From Chondrinema litorale (GTDB taxonomy: Bacteria > Bacteroidota > Bacteroidia > Cytophagales > Flammeovirgaceae), in assembly GCF_026250525.1 (NCBI RefSeq), contig NZ_CP111044.1, positions 496,001 to 560,000 on the forward strand: a DNA stretch of 64,000 bases. Direction: 5' to 3'. The notes under the pieces were generated by a model. It had not been told where the DNA came from, did not search any database, and saw nothing but the letters and a program-made list of their open reading frames with translations. Position 1 is the first letter of the stretch. Every line of letters starts with the position of its first letter. Position numbers and translations under genes: made by a program. Positions 46,480 through 55,402 of the stretch are shown here, piece after piece.

Positions 46480-48249
46480 TTATTCTGGAAGAATCACTTT
46501 ATCAATTATATGGATTACACCGTTAGTGCCTTGTATATCGGTGGTTACTACCGTTGCATTTTCTGTAGTAGTTTCGCTATTATCGGTAATGCTCACACTT
46601 CCATTTATGTTTACTGTAAAAGTAGCATCTGTTAATAGTGTGCTCACTTCGCCTTCCATTAAATCAGAAGAATAAACTCTACCATCTACTACATGATATA
46701 ATAAGATATTGGTCAATTGCTCGTCTGTCAATGTTTCAGGATCAACACCCAAATCTTCAAAAGCTTGATTTGTTGGAGCAAATACGGTAAACTTGCTTTC
46801 TAATGATGCTAAAGTTGTATCTAAGCCTACTCTTTCTAATAAACTCACCAATGTTGTAAACTCTGGGTCTTGTGCTACTGCTATATCTACAACTGTTTCA
46901 GATGGTGGAAGCAATACGCCATTAATTACATGAACCACACCGTTACTTTCTTCTAAATCTAACAAGTCTGCATTAAGAGGAATTTCTTGGTCATTTGCAT
47001 CAATCAGACTCAGTATATCAGCATCAAATTTTATTGCCGCTCCATTTAAGGTAGTATAGTATGTTTCGTCTTTTAAATCTGTCGATAAAAATGGGGCTTC
47101 TCCACCTATAACATGATAAGTAAGAATAGGAACTAAAGCTGCAACTGGTACTTCGTCTAAAGAACTAAAACCTAATTCTCCAAGAGCTGCTTCTAAAGCT
47201 GTATTTGTTGGCGCAAAAACTGTAAGGTTCTCAGCTTCGTCTAAAGTTTCTACCAAATCTGCTTTGGTTAATGCTTCTACTAGCAGCGAAAATTCTGGAT
47301 TGTATAATGCTACATCTACTACAGTTCTTTCAGGAAGCAATACATCGTCAATTACATGAATCACTCCATTGGTAGCATTAATATTGGCATTTGCGGAGTC
47401 TACTTCCTCCGTTCCGTTTATAACTATTCCGCTAGAAAGATCAACATTAAGGTCTTTTCTTGTGTTTAGAGTTCCATAGTCTTGAGAAGCCAAATCAGAT
47501 GAAAATGCTCTTGCAGGAATTACATGGAATTTAAGAATATCTTCAATTTCGGCATCAGATAAAGTAGGAATTACTTCTGAGATTTTTTCAAAAGCTTCGT
47601 TAGTTGGAGCAAAAACTGTGTAAGGTCCATCTCCATTTAAAGCTTCGTCTAGGCCATACTCTTGCAGAAGCGATACTAAAGTGCTAAAGTTATCATTAGC
47701 CGCAGCTATTTCTGTAATAGTTCCTGCGGCTGGTTCTAGTACATTGTCAATTACATGAATTACACCATTTGAGGTTGAAACATCTGCTTCTGTTACAGTA
47801 GCAACACCATTAATTACTACACCACTATTTATGTTTACATAGATGTCTTCTCCTAATAGAGTTTCAACACCACCATTTGATAAAGAAGTTGATGTTACTT
47901 CACCAGATACTACATGATATTGTAAAATCTCGGCAAGTGCATCGCTGCTTAATAATTCTTCTGCGGTTAAGTCATTAGCATCTAGATATGCTTGAAAAGC
48001 TTCGTCGGTTGGAGCAAAAACCGTATAAGATGCTGTACCAGAAAAAGTACTTACCAAATCCGCTTCTTCTAATGCAGCTAATAATGTACTAAAGCGATCG
48101 TCATCACTTACAACATCTGCAATGGTACTCATCGGTTCCATATCATCTCCATCGTCATTATCGTCACAACTCACGATAGAGAAGGCAAGTACTAAAAATA
48201 AGAGGTTTAGTAATTTTGTCAGGCTTAAATTATTAATAGAAAGTCTCAT
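46480..48249 (-). CDS. Lipoprotein with four FAS1 (fasciclin) domains
   Basis: Surface or periplasmic adhesion-type protein. I chose MRLSINNL as start because it gives a normal lipoprotein signal (LVLAFSIVSCDDNDD); an upstream frame start would add 15 residues. The acidic linker DDNDDGDD is followed by four FAS1 domains (about 40-175, 178-308, 311-450, 455-589). Each has the paired signatures YTVFAPTNEAFEK-like and LLYHVV...GTNGVIHIIDKVILP-like, shown here only in part. All four end with a 'NGVIHVID.VL.P' strand. Function beyond adhesion or matrix binding is unknown. Confidence 0.92.
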   Translation of the reverse strand: MRLSINNLSLTKLLNLLFLVLAFSIVSCDDNDDGDDMEPMSTIADVVSDDDRFSTLLAALEEADLVSTFSGTASYTVFAPTDEAFQAYLDANDLTAEELLSSDALAEILQYHVVSGEVTSTSLSNGGVETLLGEDIYVNINSGVVINGVATVTEADVSTSNGVIHVIDNVLEPAAGTITEIAAANDNFSTLVSLLQEYGLDEALNGDGPYTVFAPTNEAFEKISEVIPTLSDAEIEDILKFHVIPARAFSSDLASQDYGTLNTRKDLNVDLSSGIVINGTEEVDSANANINATNGVIHVIDDVLLPERTVVDVALYNPEFSLLVEALTKADLVETLDEAENLTVFAPTNTALEAALGELGFSSLDEVPVAALVPILTYHVIGGEAPFLSTDLKDETYYTTLNGAAIKFDADILSLIDANDQEIPLNADLLDLEESNGVVHVINGVLLPPSETVVDIAVAQDPEFTTLVSLLERVGLDTTLASLESKFTVFAPTNQAFEDLGVDPETLTDEQLTNILLYHVVDGRVYSSDLMEGEVSTLLTDATFTVNINGSVSITDNSETTTENATVVTTDIQGTNGVIHIIDKVILPE

Positions 48250-48294
48250 ACTACTTGATAAATTAGTTGCTAAATATTTTACATGTAACAACAT

Positions 48295-48598
48295 ATATTA
48301 GTAACCTAAAGAGGAAGTATTAGGAGTAAGCCAACACAGCAAAGGTGTGAAATGTCGAATATATAGAGTGAATTGTAATAGATTAAAATTGGAAATGCTG
48401 AAAGATGAAATTAATTCATTTATTAGAAAAAGAGTGTAATACTTAGGTATGTTGACTATATAGAATTAAACCCTTTTATTCAGAACATCCCTATTTTACT
48501 TCAAGAGGCTAATTTTAGAAAAACTAGCCTCTAATGAATTAGAACAATGCATTGAATAAAAATCCTCAAACTCTAAATATAAAATTCCCACTAACAAT
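48295..48598. other. Intergenic region with a hairpin after the mdaB-like gene
   Basis: Holds the promoter of the FAS1 gene and, at 48504-48532, a perfect eight-base stem (AGAGGCTA / TAGCCTCT, 13-base loop) 67 bases past the mdaB-like stop. No clear T-run follows on the minus strand, so terminator function is uncertain. No gene seen. Confidence 0.45.
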
Positions 48599-49210
48599 TT
48601 ATGCCTTAAACACTTTATTGAGATGAGCTAGATAATTTGCTGTATGATTTGCCACTTGTTCTTCACCGTTATTTTTTTCCACATCGTGAAAGTGAAAACT
48701 TTCCATAGCTTCTAATGAAACAAACTCATTCATTCGATGGAAGCCAAATAAAATTCCATCATCAACAGTAGTTTGTTTAAAGAATTCTCCCGAAAGTGTA
48801 AAAGCTGTTTCAGGAGCATTCCAACTAGTGGTAGTCATGTATTTTCTGCCATTAAGCAAACCACCAGTTCCATAATTTATAGCCGGATTCGCCTCTTTTC
48901 TACCATCGCTTCTATACAAACCTTTTCTGTGGCCTGCTGTAAAAACCTTATCGATATACTCTTTTAATGCATACGGTAACCCCATCCACCAAACTGGAAA
49001 ATGGTAAATAACTACATCAGCCCAAACAAACTTCTCTACCTCTTCTATTAAATTATATGGCTCGTTTATATCTGTATATTTTAATTCGTAGCCTTGATCT
49101 GTTGTAAAAAATTCCTTATCTAACTCTAAAAGAGTTTTATTGAATCTCCCTTTTGAATGTGCGAATATTTTTCCCCCATTAATCACAAATATCTTTTTCA
49201 TAACAATCAT
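48599..49210 (-). CDS. mdaB: MdaB-like NAD(P)H:quinone reductase / flavodoxin-2 family
   Basis: Flavin-dependent quinone reductase, presumed two-electron reduction of quinones. KKIFVINGGKIFAHSKGRFN is the N-terminal FMN-binding loop; VIYHFPVWWMGLPYALKEYI and the GLLNGRKYMTTTSWNAPETAF loop are typical of MdaB. 203 residues (a start at MKKIF, three codons in, is equally good). Divergent from a LysR-type regulator that probably controls it, a common arrangement for this family. Confidence 0.85.
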   Translation of the reverse strand: MIVMKKIFVINGGKIFAHSKGRFNKTLLELDKEFFTTDQGYELKYTDINEPYNLIEEVEKFVWADVVIYHFPVWWMGLPYALKEYIDKVFTAGHRKGLYRSDGRKEANPAINYGTGGLLNGRKYMTTTSWNAPETAFTLSGEFFKQTTVDDGILFGFHRMNEFVSLEAMESFHFHDVEKNNGEEQVANHTANYLAHLNKVFKA

Positions 49211-49259
49211 TTTAAAATTATATAGGCAAAACTAAAGGGGCTACATTTATAATAAAAAT

Positions 49260-49271
49260 AAGTTAACTTTG
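49260..49271 (+). promoter_or_regulatory. Palindrome overlapping a -7-like box between mdaB-like and LysR genes
   Basis: AAGTTAACTT (49260-49269) is a perfect palindrome and overlaps TAACTTTG (49264-49271), which matches the Bacteroidota -7 consensus TAnnTTTG 27 bases before the LysR start. A regulator bound at the palindrome would block this promoter. No good -33 motif is evident. Confidence 0.4.
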
Positions 49272-49297
49272 CCTTAAGTATAATAATAGTTATAGAT

Positions 49298-50215
49298 ATG
49301 CAATCGAATTTAGAATGGTTTAGAACATTTAAAGCGATTTACGAAACAGGTACAATGAGCGGAGCCGCTAAGCAACTTTACATTACACAACCTGGTGTAA
49401 GTTTGCATTTAAATGCCTTAGAAGGTTATACTGGCTTTCCACTTTTTGAACGTACTGCAAGAAAGATGATTCCCACTGAAAAAGGACATCAGCTATACCA
49501 ACAAGTGATTCAATCTCTAGTTGGATTAGAAGATATTGAAACCCGATTTAAAAAGAAAGCTGGCAAAGAGAGAGCTACTGTATCTGTTGGAATGTGCGTA
49601 GAAACCTTTCAGCATGCCTTAGAAAAGCATATTCCTGATCTGAATTTTAACTTAATTATGCAATTTGAATCTAACCCACAACTTACTTTAGCTTTAGAAA
49701 GAGGTGCTTTAGATTTAATATTAACATCAGAAGTAAGTACTAATAAAGCGCTTACATTCTCAGCTTTTACGGTTGAAAAGTTGGTTTTAATTGCTGGGAA
49801 CAAAGTAAATCTTGAGGCTATTCCAGATTTTGATTCACTTACAAAAAGCGAATTAAAAGCATGGCTCAAAGAACAAATTTGGTACAATACCGCTTCTGAC
49901 ATGCGCTTGTTAAACACCTTTTGGGAAAAGAACTTTAATGAAACACCAGATTTTTTTCCTAATTACATAGTTCCAAATAAGTATTCCATTTTGAGGTGTT
50001 TGTCTAGAGGTGATGGATTTGCTGTTTTATCTGAGTTTTTATGTGGAGATGCCTTAAGAGAGCAAAAGGTATTTAAAGTTTGGGAAGGATATAAACCTAT
50101 CGAAAACACACTTTACTTCGGAAAAAGAAAGCAGTCTTTATATATGGACGAAATTAAAACATTAGAAGAAATGCTGATGAATGAGTTCTTAGAGAAAGAA
50201 GAAATAGTTAATTAA
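49298..50215 (+). CDS. LysR-family transcriptional regulator
   Basis: 305 residues. Winged helix in residues 1-65 (FKAIYETGTMSGAAKQLYIT, QPGVSLHLNALEGYTGFPLF, ERTARKMIPTEKGHQLYQQV) and a substrate-binding domain from about 90. Divergent from the MdaB-like reductase, its likely target. The inducer cannot be told from the sequence, but a quinone or electrophile would match. Confidence 0.9.
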   Translation: MQSNLEWFRTFKAIYETGTMSGAAKQLYITQPGVSLHLNALEGYTGFPLFERTARKMIPTEKGHQLYQQVIQSLVGLEDIETRFKKKAGKERATVSVGMCVETFQHALEKHIPDLNFNLIMQFESNPQLTLALERGALDLILTSEVSTNKALTFSAFTVEKLVLIAGNKVNLEAIPDFDSLTKSELKAWLKEQIWYNTASDMRLLNTFWEKNFNETPDFFPNYIVPNKYSILRCLSRGDGFAVLSEFLCGDALREQKVFKVWEGYKPIENTLYFGKRKQSLYMDEIKTLEEMLMNEFLEKEEIVN

Positions 50216-50230
50216 TTCTAAAATCTATAG

Positions 50231-50266
50231 GAATTACAACCTCGGATTTTGTAGTAATTCTTTTTC
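50231..50266 (+). terminator. Terminator of the LysR gene
   Basis: GAATTACAA pairs with TTG-TA-GTAATTC (two-base bulge), loop of about nine bases, then TTTTT. It starts 15 bases past the stop. Confidence 0.65.
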
Positions 50267-50309
50267 AATTATTTAGAGTTGTAACCCTATAGAGCAAGAA
50301 TGTTTAATC

Positions 50310-50930
50310 TTATACTAGACAAGAAACTAATAATCTCCCATCGAAAAGTAGAGAAGATGCATACTCTGCTTTTGAATTAAGAATAAAGTCTACAAATGGT
50401 TTTGCTCCTGCGTGATCGGCATTATCTGCGCAAATTACCGAACCTGTTTTAAGCTTAGATTTTAAAACTGAAAACACGGGCAAATACAATTCTTTGGCAC
50501 CATCCAAAAATACAAAGTCAACCGGATAGGAAACAGACTTTAAAGTTTCTACTGCATTTCCTTCTAAAATAGATACATATTTCCTCAATCCGGCTTCCTC
50601 AATATTTTGCTGAGCCGCTATCACTTTGTTAGGCTCCAATTCACTGGTTATCACTTTTCCATTTTCATCAGCTGCTGCGCTTGCTAAATAAATAGTAGAT
50701 ATACCAAATGAACATCCAAATTCTATTAAGTTTTTTGATTTAGAAGCTTTCGCCAAAAAATAGAGATACTCTCCTACTTCTTTACTAACTGCCATGTAGG
50801 CTGTAGACTTTGCCTCAAAACTTTCTGGATTTGTTTCTCTTAATTTTATCCTTTGCTGGTAATTCTCTTCTGCCTTTTCGTGCAAAGAGTTTAAAGTTGT
50901 AATAACTTTTCTGTTAGTGATACTATTCAT
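50310..50930 (-). CDS. Class I SAM-dependent O-methyltransferase
   Basis: 206 residues with the methyltransferase-3-type order: motif I NLIEFGCSFGISTIYLASA, acidic loop ITSELEPNKVIAAQQNIEEA, YVSILEGNAVETL, then VDFVFLDGAKELYLP and GSVICADNADHAGAKP with the metal-site Asp/Asn-type residues of catechol-type O-methyltransferases. The substrate is unknown, perhaps a phenolic compound. It is convergent with the LysR gene and divergent from the radical SAM gene. Confidence 0.87.
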   Translation of the reverse strand: MNSITNRKVITTLNSLHEKAEENYQQRIKLRETNPESFEAKSTAYMAVSKEVGEYLYFLAKASKSKNLIEFGCSFGISTIYLASAAADENGKVITSELEPNKVIAAQQNIEEAGLRKYVSILEGNAVETLKSVSYPVDFVFLDGAKELYLPVFSVLKSKLKTGSVICADNADHAGAKPFVDFILNSKAEYASSLLFDGRLLVSCLV

Positions 50931-50981
50931 TTTTATGCTGGTTTTTATGCAAATAACAACAATCTTTGAAAGATAATTACC

Positions 50982-51029
50982 GCAATTATTTGAATTGCAA
51001 CAATTGCTATGCGAATCACATAATTCGCA
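50982..51029. promoter_or_regulatory. Two perfect dyads upstream of the methyltransferase gene
   Basis: GCAATT-N5-AATTGC (50982-50998) and TGCGAAT-N6-ATTCGCA (51010-51029) lie 52 to 99 bases before the methyltransferase start and 172 to 219 before the radical SAM start. Both share the GCAATT/GCGAAT flavour. They look like operator half-sites; the cognate regulator is unknown. Confidence 0.4.
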
Positions 51030-51108
51030 CCATGAAATGCACTAATGATCATGTTTTTATTGTAAAAAACCGCTTTTTTATCTAAACATTAAACAAAATA
51101 TTTGCTGC

Positions 51109-51134
51109 GAACAATTGGTATATAAACTTTGTTC
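51109..51134. promoter_or_regulatory. GAACAA-N14-TTGTTC dyad before the radical SAM gene
   Basis: Six-base arms in perfect inversion, 67 to 92 bases upstream of the radical SAM start and overlapping a TATAAACTTTG stretch close to the Bacteroidota -7 box. The spacing is too wide for a classical LexA box. It is a candidate operator for the DNA-processing gene pair. Confidence 0.35.
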
Positions 51135-51200
51135 ACGATTCATTTTAGGGCAACTACATTTTAATTTTATACATCAAATGAAGAAAAAATTAATAGCAGT

Positions 51201-52460
51201 ATGTCATCAAACAGAGTGAAAGAGAAATTGGAAATACTTGCAGATGCAGCTAAATACGATGTTTCATGTGCTTCGGGGCAAAGTAACCGAAAAAACAAAA
51301 ACAAAGGACTCGGCGACTCTTCTAGTAGTGGAATTTGTCATGCTTATACTGAAGATGGCCGCTGTGTTTCCTTGTTAAAAATCTTGCTCACTAATTACTG
51401 TATTTTCGACTGTGCATACTGTGTTAGCAGAAAGAGTAACGACATTAAACGAGCAGCTTTCACTGTAGAAGAAGTCGTGGATTTAACCATTAATTTCTAC
51501 AGAAGAAACTACATTGAAGGACTTTTTTTAAGTTCTGGCATTTTTCATAATGCAGATTATACCATGGAACGCTTAGTGAGAATTGCCAAAAAATTAAGAT
51601 TAGAGCAAAACTTTAATGGCTATATCCACCTTAAGGCAATTCCTGGAGCGAGTGAAGAATTGATGAAAGAAGCTGGGCTCTATGCCGATCGACTCAGTGT
51701 AAATGTAGAAATGCCAACTGCTCAAAGTCTTAAGCTGCTAGCTCCAGATAAAAATCACCAAGATGTGATTAAACCAATGAAGTATTTGAAAAATGAGATT
51801 ATTGGCCATAAAGAAGAAAAAAAGCAGAATAGAAAAGCCCCAGTTTTTGCTCCTGCCGGACAAAGTACACAAATGGTAATTGGAGCCACCAAAGAGAATG
51901 ATTTTGATATTCTAAAAGTGGCTGATTATTTCTACCAAAAAATGAATTTAAGAAGAGTGTATTATTCTGGTTATGTGCCGATTAGTAATGATAACAGACT
52001 GCCAATTATAGGCACACCCGTTCCGATTATCCGTGAGAATCGGCTCTACCAAGCAGATTGGCTAATCCGCTTTTATGGTTTTAATGTAAACGAAATTGTA
52101 GGTGTTGAACATCCTCATCTCGATCTGGATATTGATCCTAAACTTGGTTGGGCACTTAGAAACTTCCATCAGTTTCCTGTGGATGTTAATACTGCCGATA
52201 TAGAAATGATTCAACGTGTGCCGGGTATCGGATTTTTAAGTGCCAAGAAAATTGTAGCAGCTCGGAGCTATAAAAAGTTGAGTCCAGAAGATTTACAAAA
52301 GCTAGGAATTCCGTATAAGCGAGCGAGGTACTTTTTGGCTTTTAGTTCACCATTTTCAATTCAAAAAGACTATACGCCTATTCAGATTAAACAACAGATA
52401 TTGAAACTTCAAAACAGTAAGTATAAGAACAACTTTTCTGGTCAATTATCTTTATTCTAA
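51201..52460 (+). CDS. Putative DNA modification/repair radical SAM protein (UDG-linked family)
   Basis: 419 residues. The radical SAM cluster motif C-x3-C-x2-C is Cys67/Cys71/Cys74 (NYCIFDCAYC), with extra cysteines nearby (SCASGQS, GICHAY, DGRCVSL). SSGIFHNADYTMERLVRIAK and GYIHLKAIPGASEELM follow. The C-terminus carries a helix-hairpin-helix DNA-binding pair (about 340-395: VDVNTADIEMIQRVPGIGFL, SAKKIVAARSYKKLSPEDLQ). This matches the family found beside DUF4130 and uracil-DNA-glycosylase-like genes. The reaction is not established. The partner gene starts four bases later. Confidence 0.88.
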   Translation: MSSNRVKEKLEILADAAKYDVSCASGQSNRKNKNKGLGDSSSSGICHAYTEDGRCVSLLKILLTNYCIFDCAYCVSRKSNDIKRAAFTVEEVVDLTINFYRRNYIEGLFLSSGIFHNADYTMERLVRIAKKLRLEQNFNGYIHLKAIPGASEELMKEAGLYADRLSVNVEMPTAQSLKLLAPDKNHQDVIKPMKYLKNEIIGHKEEKKQNRKAPVFAPAGQSTQMVIGATKENDFDILKVADYFYQKMNLRRVYYSGYVPISNDNRLPIIGTPVPIIRENRLYQADWLIRFYGFNVNEIVGVEHPHLDLDIDPKLGWALRNFHQFPVDVNTADIEMIQRVPGIGFLSAKKIVAARSYKKLSPEDLQKLGIPYKRARYFLAFSSPFSIQKDYTPIQIKQQILKLQNSKYKNNFSGQLSLF

Positions 52461-52464
52461 GCTA

Positions 52465-53235
52465 ATGACAACAATTATCTTTGATGGTACTTACCAAGGT
52501 TGGCTAACAGCAGTTTTCGAAATTTATGAGTTTAAGTTGAAAGAGGTTGAATTTGTAAGGAATCAAAGTACTACAAACTCACTGTTTGCAACAAAGCATT
52601 ATGTTCAATCTGATGAAAACAAAGCAAATAGGGTATTAAAAGGCCTTGAAAAGAAGCTCTCTAAACAAGGGGTAACAGCGATTTATAAAACCTTTTTATC
52701 GGAAGTAGATCAGGCTGATGATGTAATGTGGCGATTTGTAAAATATGTGTTTGATAGTACAGAAAATGTTGAAAATGATATTGGTAACTCTGCAGTTTGG
52801 GATGTGAAAAAAGCTGTGAAAAAAGTAAGACGAGAAACACATCGAATGAAAGCATTTGTTCGCTTTCAACTCACCAAAGATGATTTGTACTATTCAATTG
52901 TAGAACCCGATTGTGATGTTTTACCCTTGATCATAACTCATTTTAAAAATCGCTTTGCAGATCAACGATGGCTGATTTATGATGCAAAGCGAAAATATGG
53001 TATTTACTACGATTTAGAAACTGTGCGCATTGTTGAAATAAACTTTCAGGCGAATGTTAAATCGTCAAAACCATTAATGGAAATTAGTGATGAACGTGAA
53101 GAATTCTATCAAACTTTATGGAGACGATACTTTAATAGTGTTAATATAAAAGCCAGAACAAATATGAAACTCCACATTCAACACATGCCAAAACGCTATT
53201 GGAAATACCTCACCGAGAAATACCCTGATTTATAA
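52465..53235 (+). CDS. DUF4130 / TIGR03915-type DNA metabolism protein
   Basis: 256 residues, starting TTIIFDGTYQGWLTAVFEIY, the hallmark of this family, with KAVKKVRRETHRMKAFVRFQ and YYSIVEPDCDVLPLIITHFK, then FADQRWLIYDAKRKYG. In many bacteria this domain is fused to a uracil-DNA glycosylase-like domain; here the protein ends at HMPKRYWKYLTEKYPDL and the glycosylase part is absent from both the gene and the neighbourhood. Translation is probably coupled to the radical SAM gene. Confidence 0.88.
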   Translation: MTTIIFDGTYQGWLTAVFEIYEFKLKEVEFVRNQSTTNSLFATKHYVQSDENKANRVLKGLEKKLSKQGVTAIYKTFLSEVDQADDVMWRFVKYVFDSTENVENDIGNSAVWDVKKAVKKVRRETHRMKAFVRFQLTKDDLYYSIVEPDCDVLPLIITHFKNRFADQRWLIYDAKRKYGIYYDLETVRIVEINFQANVKSSKPLMEISDEREEFYQTLWRRYFNSVNIKARTNMKLHIQHMPKRYWKYLTEKYPDL

Positions 53236-53256
53236 TATCTCAGCATTTAGCTCAGT

Positions 53257-54237
53257 CTACTTCCCAATTTTTGCTTGTATTTGCTGAGGATATCTTTCAC
53301 CTGTAATGGTAATTCCTTTCAAAGCAGTATTTATCTTGCCTAACTCATCGTCAGTTAAAGCAATTTTTGTCCCTCCAATATTTTCTTTAAGTCTATGCAG
53401 TTTAGATGTTCCCGGAATCGGTACAATAAAAGGCTTTTGAACCAACAACCAAGATAAAGCAATTTGAGCAGGACTAGCATTTTTATCTTTTGCTATTGAA
53501 ACTACCAAATCTACCAATGGTTGGTTAAGTTCTCTGTTTTCTTTGCTAAAACGAGGCATTATATTTCTGGCATCGGTTTTATCAAAATCTGTAGTAGCTG
53601 TAATTGTTCCTGTTAAATAGCCCTTTCCCAAAGGACTGAAAGGCACAAAACCAATTCCTAGTTCTTCCAAAGTTGAGATTATCTCGTTCTCTGGCTCACG
53701 ATAAAACATTGAGTATTCACTTTGTAAAGCAGCCACAGTTTGTTCGGCATGCGCTCTGCGAATTGTTTCCGCATTAGCTTCACATAAACCAAAATGTTTT
53801 ACTTTACCTTCTTGTATCAAGTCTTTTACAGTTCCTGAAACATCTTCAATCGGCACTTTTGGATCAACTCTGTGTTGGTAAAACAAATCGATATAATCTG
53901 TTTTTAATCTCTTTAAAGATGATTCTGCACTGGCTCTAATACTTTCTGGACTGCTATCTACCTCGATCTGATGTGTACCTCCTTTAAATCCAAACTTTGT
54001 AGCAATTTTTACTTGATCGCGAATTGGTTCGAGTGCTTCCCCTACTAGCAATTCGTTGTCTCCATAGCGTTGTGCGGTGTCAAAAAAGTTGATTCCTAAG
54101 TCAAATGCAGAACGGATTAGCTTTATCGATTCTTCTTTAGATGGTGCATCAGGAAAACTTAAACCCATGCAACCAAAGCCTAAAGCGGATACTTCTAATT
54201 CGCTATTTCCTAATTTTCTTGTTTTCATCTGTTTCAT
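53257..54237 (-). CDS. Aldo/keto reductase
   Basis: NADPH-dependent carbonyl reductase, 326 residues: RKLGNSELEVSALGFGCMGL, the catalytic INFFDTAQRYGDNELLVGEA (Asp and Tyr), IATKFGF (Lys), DLFYQHRVDP (His) and the cofactor stretch IALSWLLVQKPFIVPIPGTS. This is the YakC/AKR13-like branch. The start MKQMKTRK could be shortened to MKTRK. A perfect 16-bp palindrome lies 49 bases upstream and the regulator gene lies just beyond it, so control by the Crp/Fnr-type protein is probable. Confidence 0.9.
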   Translation of the reverse strand: MKQMKTRKLGNSELEVSALGFGCMGLSFPDAPSKEESIKLIRSAFDLGINFFDTAQRYGDNELLVGEALEPIRDQVKIATKFGFKGGTHQIEVDSSPESIRASAESSLKRLKTDYIDLFYQHRVDPKVPIEDVSGTVKDLIQEGKVKHFGLCEANAETIRRAHAEQTVAALQSEYSMFYREPENEIISTLEELGIGFVPFSPLGKGYLTGTITATTDFDKTDARNIMPRFSKENRELNQPLVDLVVSIAKDKNASPAQIALSWLLVQKPFIVPIPGTSKLHRLKENIGGTKIALTDDELGKINTALKGITITGERYPQQIQAKIGK

Positions 54238-54285
54238 GTTTTAATGAGTAATGAAACAAATCTCCTGTATTCTAGAATGAAATCA

Positions 54286-54301
54286 TTTGCCATATGGCAA
54301 A
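54286..54301. promoter_or_regulatory. 16-bp palindrome, copy 1 (before the aldo/keto reductase)
   Basis: TTTGCCATATGGCAAA, a perfect palindrome between the regulator stop and the reductase start, identical to copy 2. Its distance to the reductase ATG (49-64 bases) puts it over or next to the expected promoter. Confidence 0.75.
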
Positions 54302-54308
54302 AAGCAAA

Positions 54309-54893
54309 TTAGCGGATGTTTTTTCTAATTCTGCTGAGAGAAGATTGAGTAATTCCTAGATATGAAGCGATGAACGAAAGAGGAATTCGGTTCACCAAGT
54401 TCGGAAAGTTTTCAATAAACTCAAGATATCTTGTAGTAGCATCTTGATCTATTAGTGGGCTTCTTCGTTCCAATTTTTGCCTATGTTGCTTAGCTGTAAT
54501 TTTTTGAATAATGTTTTCCCATCCTATAATAGTATCTGCAATTTCTTTCCAATCTTTTTTAGAGAAAACTATAAGTTCAGTATCTGTAATTGCTTGCAAA
54601 TATTCTGATGGAATGTAATTAGAATCTATATCGTAACCATACAAGATTAACAGATTTTCTTCAATAAAATATCGCGTAATTTCATCACCTTCTTTATTAT
54701 AATAATAAACCCTTAACACGCCATCTTTTACAAAACCAACTTGCTTAATTGCTTTTCCTGCTTCCCAGAAAAACTCATCTTTTTGCAAAGAAATCTTATT
54801 CGCTTTACTAGTGATAAAGTCAATCTGCTGTTGGTTTAAATTACCAAACTGTAAAACATGATCTATAAATTCTTTCATGCGTGAATTTAGCAA
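54309..54893 (-). CDS. Crp/Fnr-type cyclic-nucleotide-binding-fold regulator
   Basis: Up to 194 residues; MKEFIDHV, five codons in, is an equally good start. The effector fold spans about 25-120 (LQKDEFFWEAGKAIKQVGFV, VLRVYYYNKEGDEITRYFIE, ENLLILYG), and the helix-turn-helix sits at the very end (PLSFIASYLGITQSSLSRIR). It lacks the phosphate-binding RA motif of cAMP binders and the Fnr cysteine cluster, as is usual for small Bacteroidota members of the family. It is flanked on both sides by identical palindromes, indicating autoregulation and control of the aldo/keto reductase. Confidence 0.88.
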   Translation of the reverse strand: MLNSRMKEFIDHVLQFGNLNQQQIDFITSKANKISLQKDEFFWEAGKAIKQVGFVKDGVLRVYYYNKEGDEITRYFIEENLLILYGYDIDSNYIPSEYLQAITDTELIVFSKKDWKEIADTIIGWENIIQKITAKQHRQKLERRSPLIDQDATTRYLEFIENFPNLVNRIPLSFIASYLGITQSSLSRIRKNIR

Positions 54894-54910
54894 TCGATAC
54901 TAATAAAGAA

Positions 54911-54926
54911 TTTGCCATATGGCAAA
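54911..54926. promoter_or_regulatory. 16-bp palindrome, copy 2 (before the regulator gene)
   Basis: TTTGCCATATGGCAAA again, 18-33 bases from the first possible regulator start and 33-48 bases from the MKEFIDHV start. Two exact 16-bp copies 625 bases apart, each in front of one minus-strand gene, are not expected by chance. Confidence 0.75.
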
Positions 54927-54959
54927 AAATGAAATTTTCAGCCGATATAAACTTTAAAA

Positions 54960-55301
54960 TCAATCGGCTACATCTGCCTCGATAATAGTTAACCAAGGAT
55001 AGCTCAATCCCAATGTGATACAAGCATATTGCTTTTTTAATTCTGTGGGTTCAACAAAAACTTGTAGATTTTGCCCAACTTTAGCATACACAGAATCAAG
55101 CTTGTAAGCTGAAAATGTTAAGCTATTCGAAGATACAAGCTCATTTATGCGAACAGAATCTTTTTCTAAAAATTGAATAATAGGAAGATGACAATCGATA
55201 CTCTCTCCTACTACAACTACCTTAAATTTATTTTCAGGAGTTAGCTCATCAGTAGTTTCGCAAGCAAATAATAGACATAATATCAACAAGTAGTTTTTCA
55301 T
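54960..55301 (-). CDS. Small hypothetical lipoprotein
   Basis: 113 residues from MKNYLLILCLLFACETTDE, with a lipoprotein signal and acylated Cys; an ATG three codons upstream is possible. The soluble part is FKVVVVGESIDCHLPIIQFL ... FVEPTELKKQYACITLGLSY, with two further cysteines. No family recognised. It is upstream of the Crp/Fnr-type gene on the same strand, but the palindrome between them suggests independent control. Confidence 0.55.
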   Translation of the reverse strand: MKNYLLILCLLFACETTDELTPENKFKVVVVGESIDCHLPIIQFLEKDSVRINELVSSNSLTFSAYKLDSVYAKVGQNLQVFVEPTELKKQYACITLGLSYPWLTIIEADVAD

Positions 55302-55402
55302 AGAGTGCAATTTATCTCTTTACTATTTCTCATGTTATTTCGCTGCAACATTCACCTACTATTTTGTGTGTTTTGATATTTACAAGTCGATATTATTACA
55401 AA

